A stretch of DNA of 47,042 bases from positions 1 to 47,042 of the forward strand of contig JBBDNV010000204.1 in NCBI GenBank assembly GCA_040877415.1, in the 5' to 3' direction. The translations under genes were made by a program, and so were the position numbers. Every line of letters begins with the position of its first letter. Position 1 is the stretch's first letter. The DNA comes from JBBDNV01 sp040877415. GTDB taxonomy: Bacteria; Planctomycetota; Planctomycetia; Pirellulales; PALSA-1355. Positions 16,495 through 24,073 of this stretch are shown here, piece after piece. The notes beneath the pieces were generated by a model. The model did no database searches. It was not told the origin of the DNA and saw only the letters and a program-made list of their open reading frames with translations.

Positions 16495-17628
16495 TTATTT
16501 CGGCACAAAGCCTTGACGACGCAGTTCGCTGGTCAGGAAGCGGAGCCTGGGATTGGCGGCCTTCAGCTTTTGTGCATGTGCTTCCGCCAGGGATGATCGA
16601 CCGCTTCCTGACAGCGCCTCGCGGAGATCGGCCAGCAACTCGCCAACCCGACGGTAAGCATCCGTGGTGCGCTCGGCAACCAGCCGCTCGGTTTCGCGCA
16701 GGGTTCCAGCGGGATCCGCCGCCATGTCGACGAGTCGTTTTGCCCGTTGGCGGGTGGCGTTCGCGGCGGCCTTCCGCTGGGCTTCGCGGGCGATTTGGGC
16801 CGCGGCAGTTTGCAGTTGGGCGATCGTCCGGTTCGGCCGGGCCGTTGGCCACGATGGCGCCACGCGGTCCGTCCGGAACTTCGCCAGGATTTCCGCTCGC
16901 ACTGTCGAACGCGGATCCGCCATCAACGCGGCCAGCCATTCATTCTTTGTCCTTTCCTTTTGGGCACGAAGCCACTGCGTGTAGTGAGCTGCTGGATCAA
17001 CGCGTGCTGGAATCGGCGGGCTTTCCCGGGCTGCGGCGGCGATCAATTCATCGCCGAGGCCATACAGTTCGGCGAGGCCACGTTGTGCGTCGGAAAGTGC
17101 ACCCAAACCGGCGGGCACCGGCGCCTCCCTTGTCTCTTCGGGGTCGTGCTCGCCGTCGCAAGCGACCGCCAGATGGGCCACGTACAGCGGTCTCAAGTCG
17201 CCGTCGAGGATTTCCGCTCGTAGTGGAACAAGTCGATCAAGAATGGCGTCGATTTCCCATAATTCATCCAGATCACCGGCTTCATGAAAAGGCTCGATGG
17301 AGAGGATCCCGCCAGGTCCCTGCTTGTCCGTCAAGAATCGCAGCGAGTCCTTTGCGATGTAAGGCTTGAGTGCCTGGGTGTCCGGTAGGCCGCGCGGAAG
17401 GCGGATCAGCAGTTTCCGAGTTCCGAAATTCGCGTAGTGCAGGTGAAAATCGTAACCGCGACGAAGCATCTCCACGGCATTGCCGCGAAAGTCGCCATAG
17501 TGATATTCGTTCTCGAACGACCAGGGAGTGATTTCGGCGCGCGACGATTGTCGGTGCATGTATTCGAGGTTCTTCTCACCGACTGGACGATCAATCGCGC
17601 GAAATGCGACAAATTGATATTCGCTCAT
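16495..17628 (-). CDS. Conserved protein of unknown function, partner of the helicase gene
   Basis: The 377-aa protein starts at ATG 17628 (MSEYQFVAFRAIDRP). A longer frame to 17931 overlaps the helicase 3' end out of frame and is not credible. The N-terminal segment (RAIDRP..., SSRAEITPWSFENEYHYGDF, ANFGTRKLLIRLPRGLP) belongs to a widespread family I recognise but cannot assign a function to. The C-terminal third (about 270-340) is Ala/Arg-rich and likely helical or coiled coil (AAAQIAREAQRKAAANATRQ). It follows the primase/helicase/nuclease gene by 61 bp on the same strand, so the two are probably one operon. A role with the helicase is inference from position only. Confidence 0.75.
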   Translation of the reverse strand: MSEYQFVAFRAIDRPVGEKNLEYMHRQSSRAEITPWSFENEYHYGDFRGNAVEMLRRGYDFHLHYANFGTRKLLIRLPRGLPDTQALKPYIAKDSLRFLTDKQGPGGILSIEPFHEAGDLDELWEIDAILDRLVPLRAEILDGDLRPLYVAHLAVACDGEHDPEETREAPVPAGLGALSDAQRGLAELYGLGDELIAAAARESPPIPARVDPAAHYTQWLRAQKERTKNEWLAALMADPRSTVRAEILAKFRTDRVAPSWPTARPNRTIAQLQTAAAQIAREAQRKAAANATRQRAKRLVDMAADPAGTLRETERLVAERTTDAYRRVGELLADLREALSGSGRSSLAEAHAQKLKAANPRLRFLTSELRRQGFVPK

Positions 17629-17689
17629 CCAAGATTGTCTTTCTGGTAGCGGGAGGCGTTGATTCTCTTCATGGCTCGCGTCCGTTTCG

Positions 17690-20500
17690 TCAATCAATCC
17701 GCCGGTGCGACAGCGCGCGCAGGATCGCATCGAGCACCGTGTCGAACTCTTTTCCCACGTCCTCGACCAGAAATCGCAGCACGAGATACCCGTGCTCCTG
17801 CAAGAGCATGTCTTTGCGCCGGTCGCGGCGATAGGCCTCCACGCTGTCCAGATGTTGTGACCCGTCGAGTTCGACGGCCAGGCGTGCCTCAACACAGAGC
17901 AGGTCCACCTCCATTCGACCGTTGCCGTCAAACGGAATCGGCAGCTCGGCGTTCAAGCGGAACCGCCCGGCGGTTTCCGGCAGGGTTTGCAGGCGGCGGT
18001 ACAGAAATGCCTCGCTCGCGCTGCGGGCCCGATTGACACCCTCGGCATCCGACGACACCGATCGTGACACGTGCACAAACAGATTCGCCAGGGGCGCATC
18101 GACGCCATCACGGATGAGTCGCCGAACACTCGCGGCATATTCGCTTTTCCACTCGGGATCGACCGGTAGCGGAACGTCGGCCGGCCAACCCGGCACGGCG
18201 CTCGCCGGGAGCAGAATCCTGTAGCCCACTGTCTCGTAGCCGCGGCAACGTCGATCGAACATCCGGGCGAGCATGGGTACGTTCAGGTCGGCATAGTCGT
18301 AGACGCGCACTTCGCGTTTGCTATGATGCAGGCGGTGCAACCGGCCCACGTATTGTGCAATCGTGCCGCGCCACGAGACCGGCAGCGTGAGAAACAGCGT
18401 GTCTAGCCGCGCGTCGTCGAATCCTTCACCGATGTATCGTCCGGTCGCGAGGATCGCTCGCTGCTCATTCTCGGGGATAGCCGCGAGCCGGGCGATAATT
18501 GCGCCGACTTCCTTTCTGCCCATGCCGCCGCGCAGCACGATCAGGTGCTGGACACCGGTTGATAGTCGCTCGGCCAACGTATCGAGATGCTCGTTGCGTT
18601 CGGTCAGGACCAGCGGCGATCGACCTTCCCGAACGGTTTGGAGCACCTCGTCGCAGATGAGCTGATTGCGGGCCTTGTCCGCGATCAGCTCCGAATAAAG
18701 CTCTTGAAACTGGATCCGTTTGTCCTCCGCAGCAGCTCCCGACGGACGAAAGTCCGTGGGCCGGACATAGACCGTGTGCTCAAACGGCCGTGTGGCGGCC
18801 TGGGCCTTTGCATCGACGCGATGACGAACAGGCCCGCACTGCATGAAGATGATCGGGTGGTGGCCATCTTTGCGAGTGACGGTGGCGGACAGGCCCGTGA
18901 CGAACTTCGCCTTCGCTCGGCGGACGACCTGCTCGAAACTGTGAGCCGACAAATGGTGGCATTCGTCCACGACGAGATGTCCGTAGTCCCCTACCAGGTC
19001 ATGCACGACGCCCTTTCGCGACAGGCTTTGGATCAGCGCCACATCGAGTGTGCCCGTCGGCTTCTTGCTCCCGCCACCGATTCGGCCGATCGCCTTCGGA
19101 GGCAAATTCAGAAACGCCGACAATCGCTGCACCCATTGTTCGAGCAATTGTCGGCGATTCACGATAACCAGCGTGTTGACGCCTCGCTGGGCGATCAACC
19201 ATGCGGCGACGACGGTCTTTCCAAAGGCGGTCGTAGCGGACAACACGCCTGTGTCGTGGGCCAGCATGGCCTTCGCCGCAGTCTCCTGTTCGGCCTGTAG
19301 TTGCCCATGAAACTCGACGTCCAGCGGCTTGCCTGGATAACGTTCGTCGCGAAAGACAACGTCGATACTCAAATCCGAGAGGAGTGCTCGCACCTCGTCC
19401 AGGCAACCGCGCGGTAAGCCGATGTGCTGCCCATGATCCTCGGCGCAGGCGATGATGCGCGGCTTGCCGTAGGTAGGCAGGCGCATCGCCTGCGCCTTGT
19501 AAAACTCGGGATTCTGAAACGCTGCCAACCGAACCAGGCGATTTCGCAGTCCGGGGAATAGTTGGTCCTTCGCGATGTAGATCTGATTGCCCAGGATCAG
19601 CTCGAGCCAATCCGGCAGCGGCCCTTGCAGCGGAGGCTCCTTTCGGCGTCCTGAGGGAGGTGCGGACCAAGGCGCAGCGTCGTCTTCCTCCGCCGGGGCA
19701 AAGCGCACACCGACAACACGCCCGTTCCTTTCAGCCTTGGAAACGATTTCTTCAATGGTCCACCGATTGATTCTGCATATCTTCGACAGGAAGGCCCACT
19801 GGTCGGCGTAAGGTTCAAAACGCTCGTCGAGGAAAACGCTGTTTCCTAGCTCCCGCGGTTGCTTCTGTAGCGGCAGCGCGATCAGATTCCCGAAGCCGCC
19901 TTGAGGGAGCGTGTCCTGGTTGGGAAAGAAACGGTCATACGAATCGAGCCCGATGCCAGGTTGGCGTTCCATCGTCTCCGTCAACAGGTGCGCTGCGAGT
20001 TTGCGTGCCAGCGCGGCCGGAATTGCTCCTTCAAAGAACAGCCAGATGTGCCCGCCGTTGCCGCTACGGGATCGCTCCAAGGCCGCCGGCAGGTCCAGGC
20101 GACGACATGTGTCAAGAACGGCTCGCGAGTCCTCCTGCCAATCCGCTTTGTCCAGGTCGGCTGCCAGGAAGAAGCACGTCTCGTCGCGCAGCAAAGGGTA
20201 GACACCCATGACGAAATCATGCCCCGCGTCATCCTGCCCGGAAAGATGCCAACGGATGACATCGTCCGTGACGGGCAGAAACCGTTGGTGCAGGCAGGCG
20301 GCGCACTTGATTCTGGGCTTTTCGCACAAGCCCCGCACCCACTCGTTGTCGCAAGCGGCTGAATACCCCGCCTTGCCCGTCCTGCGACTTTCGAAGCGGC
20401 GCGGATAGACATCCTCGCGTCCACGAAAGAGCGAGCGAAACAGGTCAATCTTGGAGTCGGGCGGCGATAGGTGATGGACAAGGCAGTCTTGTCGGTCCAT
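17690..20500 (-). CDS. AEP primase-like / SF2 helicase / DUF559-type nuclease fusion
   Basis: The 936-aa protein has four parts. (1) A Cys cluster (C50, C59, C66, C69; CEKPRIKCAAC), probably a zinc ribbon. (2) An archaeo-eukaryotic primase-like domain at about 80-215 with DLD (115-117) and GNGGHIWLFF (H151). I recognise the type as that named in TOTE conflict systems. (3) A superfamily 2 helicase at about 400-740 with motif I TTAFGKT (423-429), DECH (512-515), SAT (around 538) and QYVGRLHR (716 on). (4) A C-terminal DUF559-like PD-(D/E)xK endonuclease fold with EVDLL (D866) and AVELDG (E877, D879). ATG 20500 follows GGAAGGTG. The assembly suggests DNA-targeting defence or conflict, or element maintenance (inference). 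The gene has a partner at 16495-17628. Confidence 0.85.
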   Translation of the reverse strand: MDRQDCLVHHLSPPDSKIDLFRSLFRGREDVYPRRFESRRTGKAGYSAACDNEWVRGLCEKPRIKCAACLHQRFLPVTDDVIRWHLSGQDDAGHDFVMGVYPLLRDETCFFLAADLDKADWQEDSRAVLDTCRRLDLPAALERSRSGNGGHIWLFFEGAIPAALARKLAAHLLTETMERQPGIGLDSYDRFFPNQDTLPQGGFGNLIALPLQKQPRELGNSVFLDERFEPYADQWAFLSKICRINRWTIEEIVSKAERNGRVVGVRFAPAEEDDAAPWSAPPSGRRKEPPLQGPLPDWLELILGNQIYIAKDQLFPGLRNRLVRLAAFQNPEFYKAQAMRLPTYGKPRIIACAEDHGQHIGLPRGCLDEVRALLSDLSIDVVFRDERYPGKPLDVEFHGQLQAEQETAAKAMLAHDTGVLSATTAFGKTVVAAWLIAQRGVNTLVIVNRRQLLEQWVQRLSAFLNLPPKAIGRIGGGSKKPTGTLDVALIQSLSRKGVVHDLVGDYGHLVVDECHHLSAHSFEQVVRRAKAKFVTGLSATVTRKDGHHPIIFMQCGPVRHRVDAKAQAATRPFEHTVYVRPTDFRPSGAAAEDKRIQFQELYSELIADKARNQLICDEVLQTVREGRSPLVLTERNEHLDTLAERLSTGVQHLIVLRGGMGRKEVGAIIARLAAIPENEQRAILATGRYIGEGFDDARLDTLFLTLPVSWRGTIAQYVGRLHRLHHSKREVRVYDYADLNVPMLARMFDRRCRGYETVGYRILLPASAVPGWPADVPLPVDPEWKSEYAASVRRLIRDGVDAPLANLFVHVSRSVSSDAEGVNRARSASEAFLYRRLQTLPETAGRFRLNAELPIPFDGNGRMEVDLLCVEARLAVELDGSQHLDSVEAYRRDRRKDMLLQEHGYLVLRFLVEDVGKEFDTVLDAILRALSHRRID

Positions 20501-20621
20501 TGCAAGTCACCTTCCGGAAGAGACGCGTCGCCTCGCTCGTGCTCCATCTTCGTGCACGAGATGCTTGGCAATCAAGAACCACCGCAGGGGATGGCCGGAC
20601 AGGTCCGCGGAACACTAGCAA

Positions 20622-20754
20622 CCTGTTGAAGTATTGCGAATGCCTTCGTTGCGGGTGCCCATCTGGCCGCTTGCCATGCTTGCCAGCCAGTGTTTTGCGT
20701 TCTTTTTCAGGCACTGGCATCGAGTTGCCCATGACACTCAAATACTTCAACAGG
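20622..20754. repeat. 133-bp inverted-repeat element (MITE-like)
   Basis: Perfect 14-bp terminal arms CCTGTTGAAGTATT / AATACTTCAACAGG enclose about 105 bp. A nested hairpin (CCAGTG...CACTGG) lies inside. The terminal TGTTGAA recalls the GTTGAAAAA arm of the palindromic elements at 1528 and 8344, so they may be related. No coding capacity. Confidence 0.7.
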
Positions 20755-20843
20755 CCGCAAGCGCTGATAGATGACCCCATGCTTTACGTAAGCTGTTTAA
20801 GAGCCGATACTAACGTCGAGCTCCAGCCGTGAACCACGGCTGC

Positions 20844-20885
20844 GAAAAGTTCAATAGCCGTCCAGTCGCCCCGACTATTCTTCGA
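20844..20885 (+). repeat. Dispersed repeat with AGTCG-CCC-CGACT hairpin
   Basis: AAAAGTTCAATAGCCGTCCA followed by GTCGCCCCGACTATTCTTCGAA: one substitution from the copy at 16272. Preceded by a separate hairpin at 20825-20841. Confidence 0.8.
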
Positions 20886-21122
20886 AGGCAGCCGTTCGTC
20901 GACTCGATGATGGGTTGTTTCCGTGGCTGCAATTCGAGTTGCGGAGAGAGTGACGCAGACTGCCGTGGTTCAATTCACACGGCTCGTTATCGCGGGTTTT
21001 CCAGAAGTCCTTCCAGGCCCTGCCTATGGCGAGTTCAATCGTCCGGCGGCCTTGCCGTCGAGACCCAGTGACCATTAGCCGTGATATGCGTCGCGCCTGA
21101 TGCGGCCGCTTCTGTGCCGGCG

Positions 21123-22064
21123 CTAAAAATTTCCGATTACCTCGCTGCCATTGCGTGATCCAAGGGCTAGGAACGTAGTCGAATCCATTGAGTAGGAGAG
21201 AAACCGAACGGAGCCATCGCACATCGCGACGTGGGCTCCTCCCGGGTGAGCGCTCCAGTAGTGCAACAAGTCCGCACTGCCCGATAGAGAGCCCTCATGC
21301 AGTCCCTCGGACGAATCCAGGACGTAATCTCCCAAACCATGCTCATCAACGCCCCGGCCTGCCGCCCACCAACCCCAATAGGTCTCCGGGTCAGCCGGCC
21401 GCTCGCCGATGAGCATCGTTCGCGAGGCGCCATCCGTGACGTGGGCCAACCGGACAACCTGATTGACGTCGGGAAAGACACCGTTTCCGGGCATGCGGCT
21501 TGGATAGAAGCCATCCGGGCTCGGGCCCTGTCGTGTCGACCCACGGCAGCCTAGATAGTTCGTCAGCGCAAAAGCCTCGTCTGCCGGAGATTGCTCGTCG
21601 GACTGGTAGACGCGCTCGTTGTTGGGATCGCTCGGACACAGCAGCACGGCCAGCCTCTGGGAGGTGTACGGTTTGTACTTATTGGAGTTGGTCCACACGT
21701 CATCCCGTAGATCGAACTGGTCGTAGAGCGGCTGCTCGTCCAATTCCGGGAGGATCCGCACGATCCAACTCCACCATCCCGTCGGCTCCGGTCGGTTCCA
21801 ATCGACAACGGTCGAGGGCGGAAAGCTGCGGCAGCGGTCGTGATAGTTTTGCAGCGCCAAGCCGATTTGCTTCATGTTGTTCTGGCATTGTGTGCGACGG
21901 GCTGCCTCGCGAGCCGCCTGCACCGCTGGCAGCAACAAAGCGCACAGCATCCCGATCACTGCGATTACCGCCAAAAGTTCGATCAGTGTGAAGCCGCGTC
22001 GACAAGAGCGCGTAAGATGCGATTCTCGCGCGCTCGGGGGTGAGACTCGTATCTTAGATGGCAT
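21123..22064 (-). CDS. DUF1559 family pseudopilin-like protein
   Basis: The 313-aa protein has the prepilin/pseudopilin N-terminus RRGFTLIELLAVIAVIGMLC (from about residue 22), which a prepilin peptidase would cut after G. DUF1559 hallmarks follow: AAREAARRTQCQNNMKQIGL, ALQNYHDRCRSFPPS, and near the C-terminus HPGGAHVAMCDGSVRFLS. These proteins are hugely expanded in planctomycetes and probably sit in the periplasm or outer envelope. The start at ATG 22064, with GGAGA eight bases upstream, is preferred over one at 22133. Confidence 0.92.
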   Translation of the reverse strand: MPSKIRVSPPSARESHLTRSCRRGFTLIELLAVIAVIGMLCALLLPAVQAAREAARRTQCQNNMKQIGLALQNYHDRCRSFPPSTVVDWNRPEPTGWWSWIVRILPELDEQPLYDQFDLRDDVWTNSNKYKPYTSQRLAVLLCPSDPNNERVYQSDEQSPADEAFALTNYLGCRGSTRQGPSPDGFYPSRMPGNGVFPDVNQVVRLAHVTDGASRTMLIGERPADPETYWGWWAAGRGVDEHGLGDYVLDSSEGLHEGSLSGSADLLHYWSAHPGGAHVAMCDGSVRFLSYSMDSTTFLALGSRNGSEVIGNF

Positions 22065-22138
22065 GACCGTTTCTCCGTCGGTGACAAGCCGAGACGGGCA
22101 CGTGGTCCCGTCCCGGCAGCACATTACACTCACGGACC

Positions 22139-22180
22139 GCGGTAAGGAGCTTGCTCGGCGGTAAGCGCCTCACCGGCCGC
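22139..22180. repeat. Array-flanking element E, copy 1
   Basis: Contains GCGGTAAGGAGCTTGCTCGG and GCCTCACCGGCCGC. Closely related to the hairpin element upstream of the MauD-like gene (24818-24859). It lies between the first cysteine-rich peptide gene and the DUF1559 gene. Confidence 0.6.
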
Positions 22181-22224
22181 ATTCTCGCGTGTCAGTCGGG
22201 TGATTCTGGCCGGGTGAATGCGCG

Positions 22225-22614
22225 TCATCGTCTTCCGCCGCGTCCGCGTCCGCCGCGTGGGTCGCTGACACGGCAATAGCAGGCTGGGGCCCCGACGCAT
22301 ATGCCGCCCGTAGTGCCTATCTGACAGTACGCTCCTTCGACTAATCCCAGACAGAAGTTGTCCGAGCCGGTGCCGCACGCCTGCGGGGGGCCAGTTCCTT
22401 TCACGCATCGCCCTCCATTACAGATGTGTCCCCGAGGACAATCCGCGTCGGACGTGCAGCGACGTCTGCCGGCTTGGGCCTCCGATCCAAAGGCCAGGTA
22501 ACCGGCCACGGCGCCGGCCGCCACAAGCGCTCCGCGGCCAAGTCGCCCCAAAAACTCCCGCCGCGACGCGGTAGTGGCCGCTCGTTGGGCACTCTGACCT
22601 ACCTTCTCAAACAT
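22225..22614 (-). CDS. Tat-exported cysteine-rich peptide 1
   Basis: A 129-aa precursor whose leader reads MFEKVGQSAQ then ASRREFLGRLGRGALVAAGA, a textbook Tat signal (SRRxFLG), with cleavage likely after QAG/AQA. The mature part has ten cysteines in two groups: an N-terminal CTSDADCPRGHICNGGRC and a C-terminal six-Cys module (QACG...NFC...EGAYC...GGICVGAPACYCR) shared with peptide 4. It ends in a Gly/Arg-rich tail. The ribosome-binding site AAAGGAGGTGAC is an almost full match to the 16S 3' end. Probably a disulfide-stabilised exported peptide; activity unknown. Confidence 0.85.
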   Translation of the reverse strand: MFEKVGQSAQRAATTASRREFLGRLGRGALVAAGAVAGYLAFGSEAQAGRRRCTSDADCPRGHICNGGRCVKGTGPPQACGTGSDNFCLGLVEGAYCQIGTTGGICVGAPACYCRVSDPRGGRGRGGRR

Positions 22615-22715
22615 GAGTCACCTCCTTTGAGGAATGGGAATCCAAAGTTTCGCGGTCGACCGCCGAATCGCGCTCCGCATCGTCGTGATGTCTCTTGGCG
22701 CGATTTCCGGCCTCG
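22607..22715 (-). pseudogene. Remnant of MauD-like gene 3' end before peptide 1
   Basis: The minus strand reads LTEAGNRAKRHHDDAERDSA then VDRETLDSHSSKEVTHV-stop. This is colinear with the last ~36 residues of the intact MauD-like protein. Further upstream an in-frame TGA ends the frame, so the catalytic body is absent. Its stop overlaps the peptide start (ATGTTTGA), as in the intact unit. Confidence 0.8.
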
Positions 22716-22719
22716 GTCA

Positions 22720-22760
22720 GGACCTTGCTTCGCGGCTGTTCTCACCGGCCGTTTTTCTCT
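22720..22760. repeat. Array-flanking element E, copy 2
   Basis: GACCTTGCTTCGCGGCTGTT followed by CTCACCGGCCGTTTTTCTC. A degenerate copy of the hairpin element at 24818-24868; the left arm is largely lost while CTCACCGGCCG plus the T-run remain. Confidence 0.55.
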
Positions 22761-22815
22761 TTTCAATTGGCAATGCAGGCAATGGGGCTCGGGGTTTCGT
22801 TTTGACCGCGAGATC

Positions 22816-23139
22816 TCAGCGGACACACCCCGTATAGGCGATTCCTCCGGAGCAGTTCCACACGCAAAGAGGAGAACGACTGCCCCTTCGGCGGTAACAG
22901 CTCCCAACGAGCGTGCAACCAGAACTTGGCACACGGCAGCGCCCCGCTCCTCCTTGTCTGCTTCCTAAGCAACACCTCGCAGTCTGATTGGCTGCAGCGT
23001 CGGCAGCGTCCGGAAGGGCCAACAGCCCGCCCACGGCGGCGGCCACGGCCATGGCGCCGCGTCCGAGCCGCCCGAGGAACTCCCGCCGCGACGCATTGGT
23101 CGCCGCCTGTTGGGCGATCTCATTGAACTTCTCAAGCAC
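22816..23139 (-). CDS. Tat-exported cysteine-rich peptide 2
   Basis: A 107-aa precursor starting at GTG 23139 (LEKFNEIAQQ), with the Tat signal NASRREFLGRLGRGAMAVAA and a probable cut after ADA. The mature ~58 residues hold eight cysteines (ARCCLGSRQGGAGRC...SSGC...GSC...PLC...NC...TGC). The ARCC start is shared with peptide 3, not with peptides 1 and 4. The leader is more than 60% alike among all four by eye, while the mature parts differ strongly. The ribosome-binding site is AAAGGAGGTGACC. Confidence 0.82.
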   Translation of the reverse strand: MLEKFNEIAQQAATNASRREFLGRLGRGAMAVAAAVGGLLALPDAADAAANQTARCCLGSRQGGAGRCRVPSSGCTLVGSCYRRRGSRSPLCVWNCSGGIAYTGCVR

Positions 23140-23212
23140 GGGTCACCTCCTTTGAAGAATTGGGTATCCACAGTTTCGCGCTCGACCGCCGAGTCGACCT
23201 CAAGCCCCATCT
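23133..23212 (-). pseudogene. Frameshifted remnant of MauD-like gene 3' end before peptide 2
   Basis: The minus strand carries DSAVERETVD as in the other units. One extra T (GAATTGGG instead of GAATGGG near 23163) then throws the frame out, so the usual HSSKEVTHV is lost at protein level while the DNA is otherwise conserved through the ribosome-binding site. Confidence 0.75.
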
Positions 23213-23260
23213 CTGATCGCTGGACCACCTACTGGACGGACAACCAATCGCAACCGTCCG

Positions 23261-23587
23261 TTAATACGACCGACAGCGGTCGCAGTTGCCGACCAGGCTT
23301 TGACTTCTGAGCGTGCATGCGCCAAAGCGTGGATGGCGAAAACTGGTACTGCAAGCGCTTCCATCAGATTGACAGACGTAATGACCTTGTGTACCGCCGC
23401 GACTGCCGCAGCGGTAATAACAGCAGCGCGCTTTTCCGCGGCCCGCCCGGACTTCGCCGGGAAGGAGCAGCAGCCCGCCCACGGCGGCAGCCGCGACCAT
23501 CGCGCCACGTCCAAGCCGACCCAGGAACTGTCGGCGCGAGGCGCTGGTCGCCGCCTGCTCGGCGACTTTACAAACTTTCTCAAACAT
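23261..23587 (-). CDS. Tat-exported cysteine-rich peptide 3
   Basis: A 108-aa precursor (MFEKVCKVAE) with the Tat signal SASRRQFLGRLGRGAMVAAA and a probable cut after VRA. The mature ~58 residues contain eight cysteines (ARCCYYRCGSRGG...YVC...SAC...GAC...GNCDRCRSY) and are basic. It is related in layout to peptide 2. One extra cysteine sits in the leader. The start ATG 23587 has AAAGGAGGTGACCC directly upstream and overlaps the stop of a MauD-like remnant. Confidence 0.83.
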   Translation of the reverse strand: MFEKVCKVAEQAATSASRRQFLGRLGRGAMVAAAAVGGLLLLPGEVRAGRGKARCCYYRCGSRGGTQGHYVCQSDGSACSTSFRHPRFGACTLRSQSLVGNCDRCRSY

Positions 23588-23697
23588 GGGTCACCTCCTT
23601 TGAAGAATGGGCATCCACAGTTTCGCGCTCGACCGCCGAGTCGCGATTCGATTCGTGGTGATGTTTCTTGGCGCGCTTGCCGGCGCCGGAGAGGCCT
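23580..23697 (-). pseudogene. Remnant of MauD-like gene 3' end before peptide 3
   Basis: The minus strand reads GLSGAGKRAKKHHHESNRDS then AVERETVDAHSSKEVTHV-stop. This is colinear with LSGAGNRAKKHHDESNGDSA of the intact protein. The thioredoxin domain is missing. This is the best preserved of the three remnants. Confidence 0.82.
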
Positions 23698-23702
23698 TCA
23701 TT

Positions 23703-23732
23703 GGCGGGAAGGCCTCACCGGCCGCTTTTTCT
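23703..23732. repeat. Array-flanking element E, copy 3
   Basis: GGCGGGAAGGCCTCACCGGC followed by CGCTTTTTCTCC. It matches the right arm and T-run of the hairpin at 24818-24868. Confidence 0.55.
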
Positions 23733-23773
23733 CCTAACAGTTGGCACCGCATCTCACGGCGCGGCTGGCGGAG

Positions 23774-24073
23774 TCAGCGTCGATCTCCGCGACGTCTTGT
23801 GATGCGGCAAGCGCAGTGCGGGGCCCCCGTGCAAATTCCAACGTGATAGGTAACATTGCAGCGATCTCCCTCGCTCTTTCCTACGCACGCGAGCCACGAT
23901 TGCGGGCCGCAGGCGGTAACCGCATGTCCACCCTCGGTGATGACCGGAAGGGCGAGCACGCCGCCCACTACTGCCGCCAGCGTCATCGCGCCGCGACCCA
24001 GCCGTCCGAGGAACTGCCGCCGCGACGCCCTCGTCGCCGTTTGTTCCGCAAGCTGACCAATCTTTTCAAACAT
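23774..24073 (-). CDS. Tat-exported cysteine-rich peptide 4
   Basis: A 99-aa precursor (MFEKIGQLAEQTATR) with the Tat signal ASRRQFLGRLGRGAMTLAAV. The mature ~48 residues have one six-Cys module (TACG...LAC...EGDRC...VGICTGAPHCACR) matching the C-terminal module of peptide 1. A basic tail RRRGDRR follows. The gene overlaps the intact MauD-like gene by eight bases (ATGTTTGA: start of one, stop of the other), so translation is probably coupled. This directly ties the peptide to the thioredoxin. Confidence 0.85.
   Translation of the reverse strand: MFEKIGQLAEQTATRASRRQFLGRLGRGAMTLAAVVGGVLALPVITEGGHAVTACGPQSWLACVGKSEGDRCNVTYHVGICTGAPHCACRITRRRGDRR

Larger units (their letters stand above)
20501..21122. 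other. Intergenic region with two repeat structures
   Basis: No convincing gene. It holds the inverted-repeat element at 20622-20754, a short hairpin AGCCGTG-AAC-CACGGCT at 20825-20841, and the dispersed repeat at 20844-20885. The last ~230 bp (20890-21120) show nothing recognisable. Confidence 0.5.

Noticed and set aside
17628..17931. Longer start for the 377-aa partner gene
   Set aside because: The extra 101 codons lie out of frame inside the helicase 3' end and have shadow-like composition.
22225..24073. The small Tat peptides as true methylamine dehydrogenase light chains (MauA)
   Set aside because: They are too short, lack the paired tryptophans needed for tryptophan tryptophylquinone, and no MauB or MauE gene is present. 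Only the leader style and the MauD-like neighbour recall that system.
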